A stretch of 11,869 nt of DNA from Alphaproteobacteria bacterium (GTDB lineage: Bacteria; Pseudomonadota; Alphaproteobacteria; ATCC43930; CGMCC-115725), in assembly GCA_030039775.1 (NCBI GenBank), contig JASHUX010000030.1, positions 1 to 11,869 on the forward strand. Reading direction: 5' to 3'. The notes beneath the pieces are model-generated. The model saw nothing but the letters and a program-made list of their open reading frames with translations, searched no databases and was not told the DNA's origin. Positions 6,127 through 11,869 of this stretch are shown piece after piece. Position 1 is the first letter of the stretch, and every line of letters begins with the position of its first letter. A program made the position numbers and the translations under genes.

Positions 6127-7320
6127 CTATTCGGCGATCGGTTTGCCGATAATCACCCAGCGAGTGCCGTCGTAGCGCTTCAGCACCGCCTGGTGCAAGG
6201 CGAAGCCCGCCGTCGGCGATGTATGCAGCGTTATCCCGGGCAGCAGCAGCGGCAACGACATGGCGTCGATGCCGGTCGCCTGTTTCATCACATTCGCGCG
6301 AGTCAGCGTGTCGCCGCAGCGCCGCAGGACTTCGACCAGCACCTCGGCCGAGAGATAGCCCGCGGGCCCCGCCGCGTCGGAGGCATAGTCCTGCGGCGGT
6401 GCGTATTTTTTTACCCAGGCGAGATAGTCCTTCACCGCCGGATCGTTCGCCCAGCCCGGATCGGTCGCATCCTTGGCGTTATCGATCGCCATCACGCCGG
6501 TAAGCTTGGCGCCAAGAGGCCCGACCACACTTTTAGCCGTCGCGGCATAGGACATGAAGATCAACGCGTTCCATCCCGGGATGTCGCGGGCATGGGAAAC
6601 GGCCTGCACCGCGGCGCGGCTCTGCGCCATGGCGTAAAGCGTGTCGGCGCCCGCATCGTGAATAGACAGGATCTGCGAGCCGACATCCGGGTCGGTTGCG
6701 CCGTAGGTCTGCTGCGCCACCACCATGGTCTTCGCCTTGTCGCCAAGCGCGGCAAGAAACGGCGCGAGATGGTCGCCGCCGAAATCGTCCTGCTGATAGA
6801 GAATGCCGACCTTGGCGTTGGGATGCTCGGCCAGCAGGTATTTGGCGATGACCCGGCTCTCCAGCGCATAGCTTGAGGCGAAGCCCATCGTCCACGGATA
6901 TTTCTTCGGATTGACCAGCGTGTTAGAGCCGGTGGTGACGAAGATCTGCGGAATGTGATGGGCGTTTAGGTACGGCTGGGCCGCGATATTGGTCGGCGTG
7001 CCGAGCTGGCCGTACATGAACAGCACTTGCTCCAGCTCCACGAGGCGGCGCGTGTCCTCGACGGTGCGCGCCGGGATGTAGCCGTCGTCGAGCGCGATCA
7101 AATTGATCTGACGGCCGTTGACGCCGCCCTGCTCATTGACCATGCGGAGATAGGCCGCCATCTGCCGTTCGAGCGGGCTGGTGACGGAACCGGGGCCGGA
7201 AAACGCCCAGGTCGTGCCGATCTTTATTTCTTTGTCGGACGCGCCGGGATCGTAAGTGCCCCCGGCGAAGGCGAACGAGGGCAACAAAACGAGCGCGGCC
7301 GCGACGGCAAGGCGCTTCAT
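6127..7320 (-). CDS. ABC transporter periplasmic substrate-binding protein, branched-chain amino acid (LivK) type
   Basis: This 397-aa protein is a Peripla_BP_6 binding protein of the type that delivers branched-chain amino acids, amides or aromatic acids to a Liv-type ABC importer. The signal peptide is MKRLAVAAALVLLPSFAFA. The mature part starts with EIKIGTTWAFSGPGS, the first strand of the fold, and keeps GQLGTPTNIAAQPYLN and KVGILYQQDDFGGDH from the family. The start at 7320 is supported by GGGAGG 8 bases upstream; the frame is open nine codons further but without a better signal. It lies 53 bases downstream of the Rieske oxygenase gene on the same strand, so it is likely the second gene of that operon. 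No permease or ATPase genes (livHMGF) are adjacent, so it must use a transporter encoded elsewhere. The neighbour suggests an aromatic or similar ligand, which is an inference. It converges on the kinase gene with 5 bases between stops. Confidence 0.92.
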   Translation of the reverse strand: MKRLAVAAALVLLPSFAFAGGTYDPGASDKEIKIGTTWAFSGPGSVTSPLERQMAAYLRMVNEQGGVNGRQINLIALDDGYIPARTVEDTRRLVELEQVLFMYGQLGTPTNIAAQPYLNAHHIPQIFVTTGSNTLVNPKKYPWTMGFASSYALESRVIAKYLLAEHPNAKVGILYQQDDFGGDHLAPFLAALGDKAKTMVVAQQTYGATDPDVGSQILSIHDAGADTLYAMAQSRAAVQAVSHARDIPGWNALIFMSYAATAKSVVGPLGAKLTGVMAIDNAKDATDPGWANDPAVKDYLAWVKKYAPPQDYASDAAGPAGYLSAEVLVEVLRRCGDTLTRANVMKQATGIDAMSLPLLLPGITLHTSPTAGFALHQAVLKRYDGTRWVIIGKPIAE

Positions 7321-7328
7321 GACTTTAT

Positions 7329-7334
7329 CCTCCC
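7329..7334 (-). promoter_or_regulatory. Ribosome binding site of the substrate-binding protein gene
   Basis: On the minus strand GGGAGG lies 8 bases before the ATG at 7320. It fixes the start at MKRLAVAA and excludes the longer frame beginning at 7347. Confidence 0.75.
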
Positions 7335-7349
7335 TGTAACTCTTCAACG

Positions 7350-7364
7350 GCGCGTCTTACGCGC
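7350..7364 (-). other. Small hairpin between the Rieske and binding-protein genes
   Basis: GCGCGT (7350-7355) pairs perfectly with ACGCGC (7359-7364) around a 3-base loop, within the 53-base gap. There is no T-run on either side, so it is not a standard terminator. Within an operon such a stem could protect the upstream end of the binding-protein message, which is often more abundant than its enzyme partner. The evidence is structural only. Confidence 0.35.
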
Positions 7365-7373
7365 GCCTCGAAC

Positions 7374-8657
7374 TTACTCGGCCGCTTCGGCGGCACCGGC
7401 GGCTTGAACCGCGGCGAGCTGGAGGCGATAGACGTCGGCCCAAGGCCGCGTCTCCGGCGCCAGGAAATAGCCGCCGCGCATCCGGCCGTAGGATTCGGCG
7501 CCCGCTGTACCGCCGCCCGGCGGCAGCGTACCGCTCTCGGCAAGCGCCTTCGCCGCGCCGAGCAGGCGCCGCCGCGTCGCCATCACCATCCGGTCGCTGG
7601 CCGCGAGATGCTCGAACGAATAGTCGGTGATCGGCCCCATGCTTTCGGTGACGGCCTGGTCCTGTTGATGGATGCCGTCGATCCCGGTATAGGTGCGCGT
7701 GCGTTGGGTTGTGCGGTCGATGAGGTAGTCGTTGGCCGCTGTCTGTGTCAAGCGATAGCGGCCGAGCCAGTCGGTCGAGTTCGGCAACACGCGCTCGGTC
7801 GGCGCGACCGAACCGGGTCCTGCTTTCGGCCCGATCATCACGAACATCATATGCGTGTCGTCGAGCGGCACCCAGGCGCGGGCGATGCGGTAATGCTCGA
7901 ACGGGATGAACGGCGCGAGCGTCCAGCACGGGAACAGGAAATGCGCGATCCGCCAATACGTGCTGCCGTTGTCGGCGGGGCGGTATGCACCGTAGATCGT
8001 GCCGAGCTCGTGCTCCTCGACCTGATATTCCGGGTCGCGCCGAACCTGGCCGAAGCGCGCCGGGTCGGTCGGCGCGAAATCGGCGGGAAGGGCGGCGCCG
8101 TAATGCAGGAAATTGAGATGGGACGTATCGATGTCGCCTTCGAGACCTTGCAGCCAATTGCATTCGCGCAAGGCAAACGTGATCGTCGCCTCGCTCTCCG
8201 GGATATGCGTCGCGGCGATGTCGGGCAGCGGCGGTGCCTGGTCGGCGGCGCCCATATAGACATAGACGACGCCGTTGCGCTCCGCGGCCTTGTAGGCCTT
8301 GGCGTGGACCTTGTCCTTGAATTGCTGGTGCGGTGGGAGGTTCGGCTGGTCGAGACAGCGTCCGTCCACGTCGTACTTCCAGCCGTGATAGATGCAGCGG
8401 ATGCCGCCTTCTTCGTTACGGCCATAGAACAGCGAAGCGCAGCGATGGGGACAGCGATGGTCCATCACGCCGATGCGGCCGGACGAATCGCGGAACGCGA
8501 TGAGCTGCTCGCCCAGGAGCTTGAGACGCACCGGATCGCCGTCGGCTTTCAGTTCGGACGATTTGAGGGCTGGGAGCCAGTAGTGCCGCATCAGCGTGCC
8601 CATTGGCGTGCCGAGACCGACGCGAGTCAGGATTTCCGCTTCTTGAGACGTGGTCAT
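7374..8657 (-). CDS. Rieske-type ring-hydroxylating oxygenase, large subunit (phthalate dioxygenase-like)
   Basis: This 427-aa protein has the layout of a Rieske non-heme iron oxygenase alpha subunit of the phthalate/dicamba class, which inserts oxygen into an aromatic or related substrate using electrons from a separate reductase. The Rieske [2Fe-2S] ligands are in CPHR (Cys69, His71) and CIYH (Cys88, His91). The mononuclear iron site is DTSHLNFLH (Asp177, His180, His185), matching D-x2-H-x4-H. A late Asp (Asp333 in [11 protein letters not shown]) is a candidate for the third ligand. The start at 8657 follows AGGAG by 7 bases; the frame is open 18 codons further upstream, into the shared control region. 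It is the first gene of a minus-strand unit with the binding protein. No ferredoxin or reductase gene is present. The substrate cannot be read from the sequence; O-demethylation is as possible as dihydroxylation. Confidence 0.93.
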   Translation of the reverse strand: MTTSQEAEILTRVGLGTPMGTLMRHYWLPALKSSELKADGDPVRLKLLGEQLIAFRDSSGRIGVMDHRCPHRCASLFYGRNEEGGIRCIYHGWKYDVDGRCLDQPNLPPHQQFKDKVHAKAYKAAERNGVVYVYMGAADQAPPLPDIAATHIPESEATITFALRECNWLQGLEGDIDTSHLNFLHYGAALPADFAPTDPARFGQVRRDPEYQVEEHELGTIYGAYRPADNGSTYWRIAHFLFPCWTLAPFIPFEHYRIARAWVPLDDTHMMFVMIGPKAGPGSVAPTERVLPNSTDWLGRYRLTQTAANDYLIDRTTQRTRTYTGIDGIHQQDQAVTESMGPITDYSFEHLAASDRMVMATRRRLLGAAKALAESGTLPPGGGTAGAESYGRMRGGYFLAPETRPWADVYRLQLAAVQAAGAAEAAE

Positions 8658-8732
8658 GCGCGTTCTCCTGCCGAAAATTGTGGCACCCGCGAACGCCATT
8701 GGCAATCGCATTGCGCGGTGTCATGGATAGGC
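8658..8732. promoter_or_regulatory. Divergent control region with candidate operator GCAAT-CGC-ATTGC
   Basis: This 75-base gap must hold the promoters for the Rieske unit (left) and the GGT/GST unit (right). It contains a perfect 5-bp inverted repeat, GCAAT (8702-8706) and ATTGC (8710-8714), separated by CGC, and the pentamer CATTG occurs twice, at 8698-8702 and 8709-8713. Such a site between divergent genes is a reasonable regulator target, but no regulator gene is nearby and no clear -35/-10 pair is seen. AGGAG at 8665-8669 (minus strand) is the Rieske ribosome binding site. Confidence 0.4.
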
Positions 8733-10316
8733 ATGCGCGATTTTCACCAGCCCCGCCGCTCCGCCGCCGTTGCCGGCGAAGGCATGGCCGCGACCTCCCA
8801 CCCGATCGCCACGCTTACCGCGCTCGACGTGTTGCGCGCCGGCGGCAATGCGCTCGACGCCGCCATTGCCGCCGTCGCCGTGCTGGGGGTGGTCGAGCCG
8901 CAATCGACCGGCATCGGCGGCGATTGCTTTTGCCTTTACTCGCCGAAGGCCGGCGCGCCGATCGCGCTCAACGGCTCCGGCCGCGCGCCGGCAAAGGCCC
9001 TCGTCGAGTGGTATGTCGAGCACGGCATTCGCTCCATCGATTCGGAATCGCCGCACGCGGTGACGGTGCCGGGGGCGGTCGATGCGTGGTGCCGCCTGAA
9101 CCAGGATTACGGCCGCAAGACGCTGGCGGAATTGCTGGAACCGGCGGCGCGCTATGCCGACGTGGGCGTGCGGATCTCGCCGCGTGTCGCCAGCGATTTC
9201 GCAGGCCTGTCGGAGAAGATCGCGCGCGACGAATTCGCCGCGAAGGCGTTCCTGCGCAACGGCCGTTTGCCGGGGCTCGGCGACACGCTGAAGCAGCCGG
9301 CGCTGGCGGCGACGTTCCGGCGCATCGGCAAAGAAGGGCGCGACGCCTTCTATCGCGGCACCGCGGCGGCGGAGATGGTGGCCCGGCTCCAAGCGCGCGG
9401 TGGTTTGCACACGCTCGATGATTTTGCCGACCAGCGAGCCGAGTACGTGACGCCGATCTCGACCGAGTATCGCGGCGCGTCCATCTACGAATGTCCGCCG
9501 AACGGGCAGGGACTGGCGGCGTTGCTGATCCTCAACATCCTCACCGGCTACGAGCCGGGGAAGTTGAGCGAGGCCGACTACGTCCATCTGCTCGCCGAGG
9601 CGACCAAGGCGGGTTATGCCGCGCGCGACACATATATCGCCGACCCGGCCCAGGTAGATGTGCCGGTCGAACGACTGCTGTCGCGCGACTATGCCGAGGC
9701 GGTGCGGAAACGGATCGATATGAAGCGCGCCTCGGCACCGATCCTGCCCGACGCCGGCGGCGCCAAGCATCGGGACACGGTCTATCTCTGCGTCGTCGAT
9801 CGCGACCGCAACGCCTGCTCCTTCATCAACTCGCTGTTTCATCCCTTTGGCAGCGCGATCTACGCGCCAGAAAGCGGCGTGATGCTGCATTGCCGGGGCG
9901 CGTTCTTCCGCACCACGCCGGGCCATCCCAACGCGATCGCGCCGGGCAAGCGGCCGCTTCATACCATTATTCCCGGCATGATGATGCGGAACGGCCGCTC
10001 CGAAATGCCGTTCGGCGTGATGGGCGGCAGCTACCAAGCCTGCGGCCACGCGCATTTTCTGTCGGGCATGCTGGATCGCGGCGACGATCCGCAGGCGGCG
10101 CTCGACGCGCCGCGCAGCTTCGCCGACGGCGGCGTGCTCGGGCTGGAGACGACGATCGGGAAAGACGTCGCTACCGAGTTGGCCCGGCGCGGCCACGAGG
10201 TTGCGTGGGTTGAGGCGCCGCACGGCGGCGGCCAAGCGATCCAGATCGACCATAAGCGCGGCGTGCTGATCGGCGGCTCCGATCCACGCAAGGACGGCTG
10301 CGCGCTCGGCTATTAG
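8733..10316 (+). CDS. ggt: Gamma-glutamyltransferase family protein (no signal peptide)
   Basis: This 527-aa N-terminal nucleophile hydrolase is of the family that cleaves or transfers the gamma-glutamyl group of glutathione and its conjugates. The pro-enzyme cuts itself before a Thr, here most likely Thr349 in [19 protein letters not shown]. Other landmarks are [25 protein letters not shown] from residue 20, [12 protein letters not shown] (55-66), ECPPNGQG (253-260), [21 protein letters not shown] (372-392) and GVMGGSYQ (428-435). The start at 8733 is preceded only by GGATAGG. No signal peptide is visible, whereas classical bacterial GGTs are periplasmic, so this one is probably cytoplasmic like YwrD-type relatives. 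The nucleophile is followed by VY, not the classical TH. Some members act on cephalosporins or other amides, so the substrate is not certain. A glutathione S-transferase gene follows after 11 bases. Confidence 0.9.
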   Translation: MRDFHQPRRSAAVAGEGMAATSHPIATLTALDVLRAGGNALDAAIAAVAVLGVVEPQSTGIGGDCFCLYSPKAGAPIALNGSGRAPAKALVEWYVEHGIRSIDSESPHAVTVPGAVDAWCRLNQDYGRKTLAELLEPAARYADVGVRISPRVASDFAGLSEKIARDEFAAKAFLRNGRLPGLGDTLKQPALAATFRRIGKEGRDAFYRGTAAAEMVARLQARGGLHTLDDFADQRAEYVTPISTEYRGASIYECPPNGQGLAALLILNILTGYEPGKLSEADYVHLLAEATKAGYAARDTYIADPAQVDVPVERLLSRDYAEAVRKRIDMKRASAPILPDAGGAKHRDTVYLCVVDRDRNACSFINSLFHPFGSAIYAPESGVMLHCRGAFFRTTPGHPNAIAPGKRPLHTIIPGMMMRNGRSEMPFGVMGGSYQACGHAHFLSGMLDRGDDPQAALDAPRSFADGGVLGLETTIGKDVATELARRGHEVAWVEAPHGGGQAIQIDHKRGVLIGGSDPRKDGCALGY

Positions 10317-10324
10317 GGGAGGGA
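10316..10324 (+). promoter_or_regulatory. Strong ribosome binding site of the glutathione S-transferase gene
   Basis: GGGGAGGGA overlaps the last base of the GGT stop codon (10314-10316) and lies just upstream of the ATG at 10328. The close packing supports co-transcription and possibly translational coupling of the two genes. Confidence 0.7.
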
Positions 10325-10327
10325 CGA

Positions 10328-10957
10328 ATGAAGCTCTACGAATTCGCGCTGGCGCCGAATCCGCGCCGCGTTCGGGTGTTCCTGGCGGAGAAAGGCATTA
10401 CGGTGCCGATGGTACAGATCAATCTGCGCGAGCAGGAACAGCTCAAGCCCGACTTCCTCGCGATCAACCCGTTCGCGACCGTGCCGGTGCTGGAGCTCGA
10501 CGATGGCCGTCGCATCGCCGAGACCATCGCGATCTGCCGCTACTTCGAGGCGACGAAACCCGAGCCGCGCCTATTCGGCCATGATCCCTACGAGATGGGC
10601 GCGGTCGAGGAATGGCAGCGCCATTGCGAACTCGAAGGCATGGCGGCGATCGCCGACGGCTTCCGCAATTCGACGCCGGGCATGAAGGGCCGCGCCGTCA
10701 CGGGCCAACACGGCTACGAGCAGATCGCTGACCTTGCGGAGCGCGGCAAGGCGCGGGCAACTCGGTTCTTCGAATTGTTGGACGGGCGGCTGGCAAAACA
10801 TCCATTCGTGGCGGGCGACCGCTACAGCGTCGCCGATATCACCGCGCTGATCGCGCACGATTTCGGCACCCGCACCAAGGTCATTTCGCTCGATCATCTG
10901 GCAAACGTGAAGCGCTGGCACGAAGCCGTATCGGCGCGGCCTTCGGCCAAGGCTTAA
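10328..10957 (+). CDS. Glutathione S-transferase family protein
   Basis: This 209-aa cytoplasmic protein has the two-domain GST layout at typical length. The thioredoxin-like N-terminal domain (about 1-78) starts MKLYEFALAPNPRRVRVFLAEKG, has the cis-proline in TVPVLELDDG (Pro53), and the gamma-glutamyl-binding AETIAI (Glu65-Thr66, in place of the usual ES). The helical C-terminal domain ends with the N-capping motif FVAGDRYSVADI (160-171). The position that often holds a catalytic Ser/Cys/Tyr near residues 9-12 reads APNP, so activity may rely on backbone or Asn11 contacts. It is the second gene of a tight operon with the gamma-glutamyltransferase, which suggests shared glutathione chemistry, perhaps handling products of the divergent oxygenase. 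That link is inferred from position. The stop codon overlaps the stop of the converging acetyltransferase within TTAA at 10954-10957. Confidence 0.94.
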   Translation: MKLYEFALAPNPRRVRVFLAEKGITVPMVQINLREQEQLKPDFLAINPFATVPVLELDDGRRIAETIAICRYFEATKPEPRLFGHDPYEMGAVEEWQRHCELEGMAAIADGFRNSTPGMKGRAVTGQHGYEQIADLAERGKARATRFFELLDGRLAKHPFVAGDRYSVADITALIAHDFGTRTKVISLDHLANVKRWHEAVSARPSAKA

Positions 10958-11643
10958 TTTTTGTCCCTCAGACGCCGGGCGGCGGCCGTCCGGCCGCCTC
11001 GGCTTCGCGCCTCGCGGCGCGCGCTCGCACTTGCTCGCGAAGAAAACTCACGCCGCGGCCGTTTCAGTTCGGCGGTGAGGTGCGACTGTACCGCCGGCCA
11101 ATCATAGGCGGTGATGCTGTAAACGCAGGTGTCGCGCAGCGTGCCGTCGGATGCGATCTGATGGTTGCGTAGAATGCCGTCGAGCTTGGCGCCCAGGCGC
11201 TCGATCGCTTGTCGGCTTTGCCGATTGAAGAAATGCGTGCGGAACTCGACGGCGATGCAGTCGAGCTTTTCGAAGGCGTGCCGCAGCAGCAACAGTTTCG
11301 CTTCGGTGTTGATCGCGCTCCGCTGCACGCTCTTGCGATACCACGTGGCGCCGATCTCGACGCGGCGATGGACGGCGTCGACATTGAGATAGTTGGTCAT
11401 GCCGGCGGGCTTGCCGGTCGCGTTCTCGATCACCGCGAACGGCAGCCACGAGCCGATTTTATGCAGATTGAGGCGGCGCTCGATCTCGCCCGCCATTTTG
11501 TCGGGCCCCGGCACGCTGGTGTACCACAGCGTCCACAGCTCGCCGTCCTTCACCGCCTCGATCAGATCGCCGGCGTGCCCGGCCGCGAGCGGCACCAGCG
11601 TGACATGCTCGCCGCGCAGCGTGACCGGTTCGAGCCAACTCAT
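10954..11643 (-). CDS. GNAT family N-acetyltransferase (RimJ/RimL type) with arginine-rich tail
   Basis: This 229-aa protein belongs to the RimJ/RimL-like GNAT group, which uses acetyl-CoA to modify an amine; the target is unknown. Visible are [14 protein letters not shown] (7-20), [15 protein letters not shown] (33-47), [18 protein letters not shown] (85-102), [41 protein letters not shown] (112-152) and [22 protein letters not shown] (156-177). The family normally ends soon after the last strand, near residue 195. Here about 35 further residues, rich in Arg, Ser and Ala, run to the GST stop codon. That tail is encoded by GC-rich, palindromic DNA unlike the domain itself and probably comes from a repeat insertion. 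The start ATG overlaps the trmFO stop (ATGA), so the two are translationally coupled. The stop lies within TTAA shared with the GST gene. Confidence 0.9.
   Translation of the reverse strand: MSWLEPVTLRGEHVTLVPLAAGHAGDLIEAVKDGELWTLWYTSVPGPDKMAGEIERRLNLHKIGSWLPFAVIENATGKPAGMTNYLNVDAVHRRVEIGATWYRKSVQRSAINTEAKLLLLRHAFEKLDCIAVEFRTHFFNRQSRQAIERLGAKLDGILRNHQIASDGTLRDTCVYSITAYDWPAVQSHLTAELKRPRREFSSRASASARREARSRGGRTAAARRLRDKN
10981..10998. other. GC-rich hairpin inside the acetyltransferase tail, downstream of the GST gene
   Basis: GGCGGCC (10981-10987) pairs perfectly with GGCCGCC (10992-10998) around GTCC. TTCGCG (11004-11009) and CGCGAA (11036-11041) form a further inverted pair just beyond. The block at about 10965-11050 is much more GC-rich and palindromic than its surroundings. 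It may end plus-strand transcription from the GST gene, although the T-run (10957-10962) precedes the stem and does not follow it. It may instead be part of a dispersed repeat. Confidence 0.5.
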
Positions 11644-11869
11644 GCCGCCGCCTCGCGTTTATTGCCTAGCCACGCGTCGACATCGGCGAGGGCGCGCCGC
11701 GCCATCGCCTGCTTGCGCTGGCTGCGATGCACCTCCGGCATCGGCGGGAAGAGGCCGAAATTGACGTTCATCGGCTGGAAGCTCGCTGCGTCGGCGCCGC
11801 CGGTGACGTGGCGCAACAACGCGCCGAGTGCGGCGGTCGCGGGCGGTGGATCGGCGATCTCGCCGCGCA
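11640..11869 (-). CDS. trmFO: Methylenetetrahydrofolate-tRNA-(uracil-5-)-methyltransferase TrmFO, C-terminal end (partial)
   Basis: The last 75 codons read on the minus strand and run off the window edge. They translate to [50 protein letters not shown] and then a Lys/Arg-rich helix ending [10 protein letters not shown]. The [11 protein letters not shown] and [14 protein letters not shown] segments are the hallmark C terminus of TrmFO. This flavoprotein uses methylenetetrahydrofolate to make m5U54 in the T-loop of tRNA. The frame is too short after truncation to be noticed by length, but the match is clear. The TGA stop (11642-11640) overlaps the ATG of the acetyltransferase. The FAD-binding N-terminal part lies outside the window. 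Confidence 0.93.
   Translation of the reverse strand, partial: RGEIADPPPATAALGALLRHVTGGADAASFQPMNVNFGLFPPMPEVHRSQRKQAMARRALADVDAWLGNKREAAA

Noticed and set aside
6131-6149. TCGGC/GCCGA inverted repeat as a bidirectional terminator between the kinase and binding-protein genes
   Set aside because: Stem of only 5 bp with a 9-base loop, entirely inside the binding-protein coding sequence, with no T-run.
7404-8732. Upstream extension of the GGT frame to 7404, giving 970 aa
   Set aside because: The extra 443 codons run antisense through the Rieske oxygenase gene, and the GGT fold begins right after the ATG at 8733. It is not a fusion protein.
8721-10253. Open frame of 510 codons on the minus strand opposite the gamma-glutamyltransferase gene
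   Set aside because: It is antisense to clear nucleophile and glycine motifs of the GGT family and has the Arg/His/Ala-rich composition of a shadow frame.

Overview
The window is a dense, GC-rich stretch of bacterial chromosome. Codon use, the palindromic repeats between genes, and the gene set (TrmFO, a PleC/DivJ-like histidine kinase behind a CtrA-like TTAACCAT box, a Rieske oxygenase, an orphan LivK-type binding protein) suggest an alphaproteobacterium, probably Hyphomicrobiales near the Bradyrhizobium/Rhodopseudomonas/Pseudolabrys group. That placement is an inference from memory of such genomes, not a database result. There is no phage, transposase, CRISPR array, rRNA or tRNA, and no gap over 200 bases lacks a gene.

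Layout. 1-192: a cluster of nested palindromes leading to zwf. 193-1656 (+): zwf, glucose-6-phosphate dehydrogenase. 1723-4629 (+): an exported pair, a DUF1800 protein and a DUF1501 protein with a twin-arginine-like leader, separated by a cloverleaf-like palindromic repeat. 4664-6121 (+): a soluble PAS-type histidine kinase with no partner regulator, whose start codon lies in the loop of a perfect 9-bp hairpin. It converges on the next unit, with 5 bases between the stop codons.

6127-8657 (-): a Rieske-type ring-hydroxylating oxygenase followed by a periplasmic branched-chain-type binding protein. 8733-10957 (+): transcribed divergently from a 75-base shared control region, a gamma-glutamyltransferase-family enzyme and a glutathione S-transferase in a tight operon. 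Together these four look like a small accessory module: capture of a small molecule, oxygenation, glutathione conjugation, and processing of the gamma-glutamyl group. The oxygenase reductase and the ABC permease/ATPase subunits are not here, so the substrate is unknown.

10954-11869 (-): the end of trmFO (folate-dependent tRNA m5U54 methyltransferase) and a GNAT acetyltransferase joined to it by an ATGA overlap. The acetyltransferase has an arginine-rich tail encoded in hairpin-forming, repeat-like DNA, and its stop codon overlaps the glutathione S-transferase stop.

I see no convincing new defence or mobile system. The best leads are the hairpin-buried kinase start, the Rieske/GGT/GST module, and palindromic repeats that have entered or abut coding sequence.
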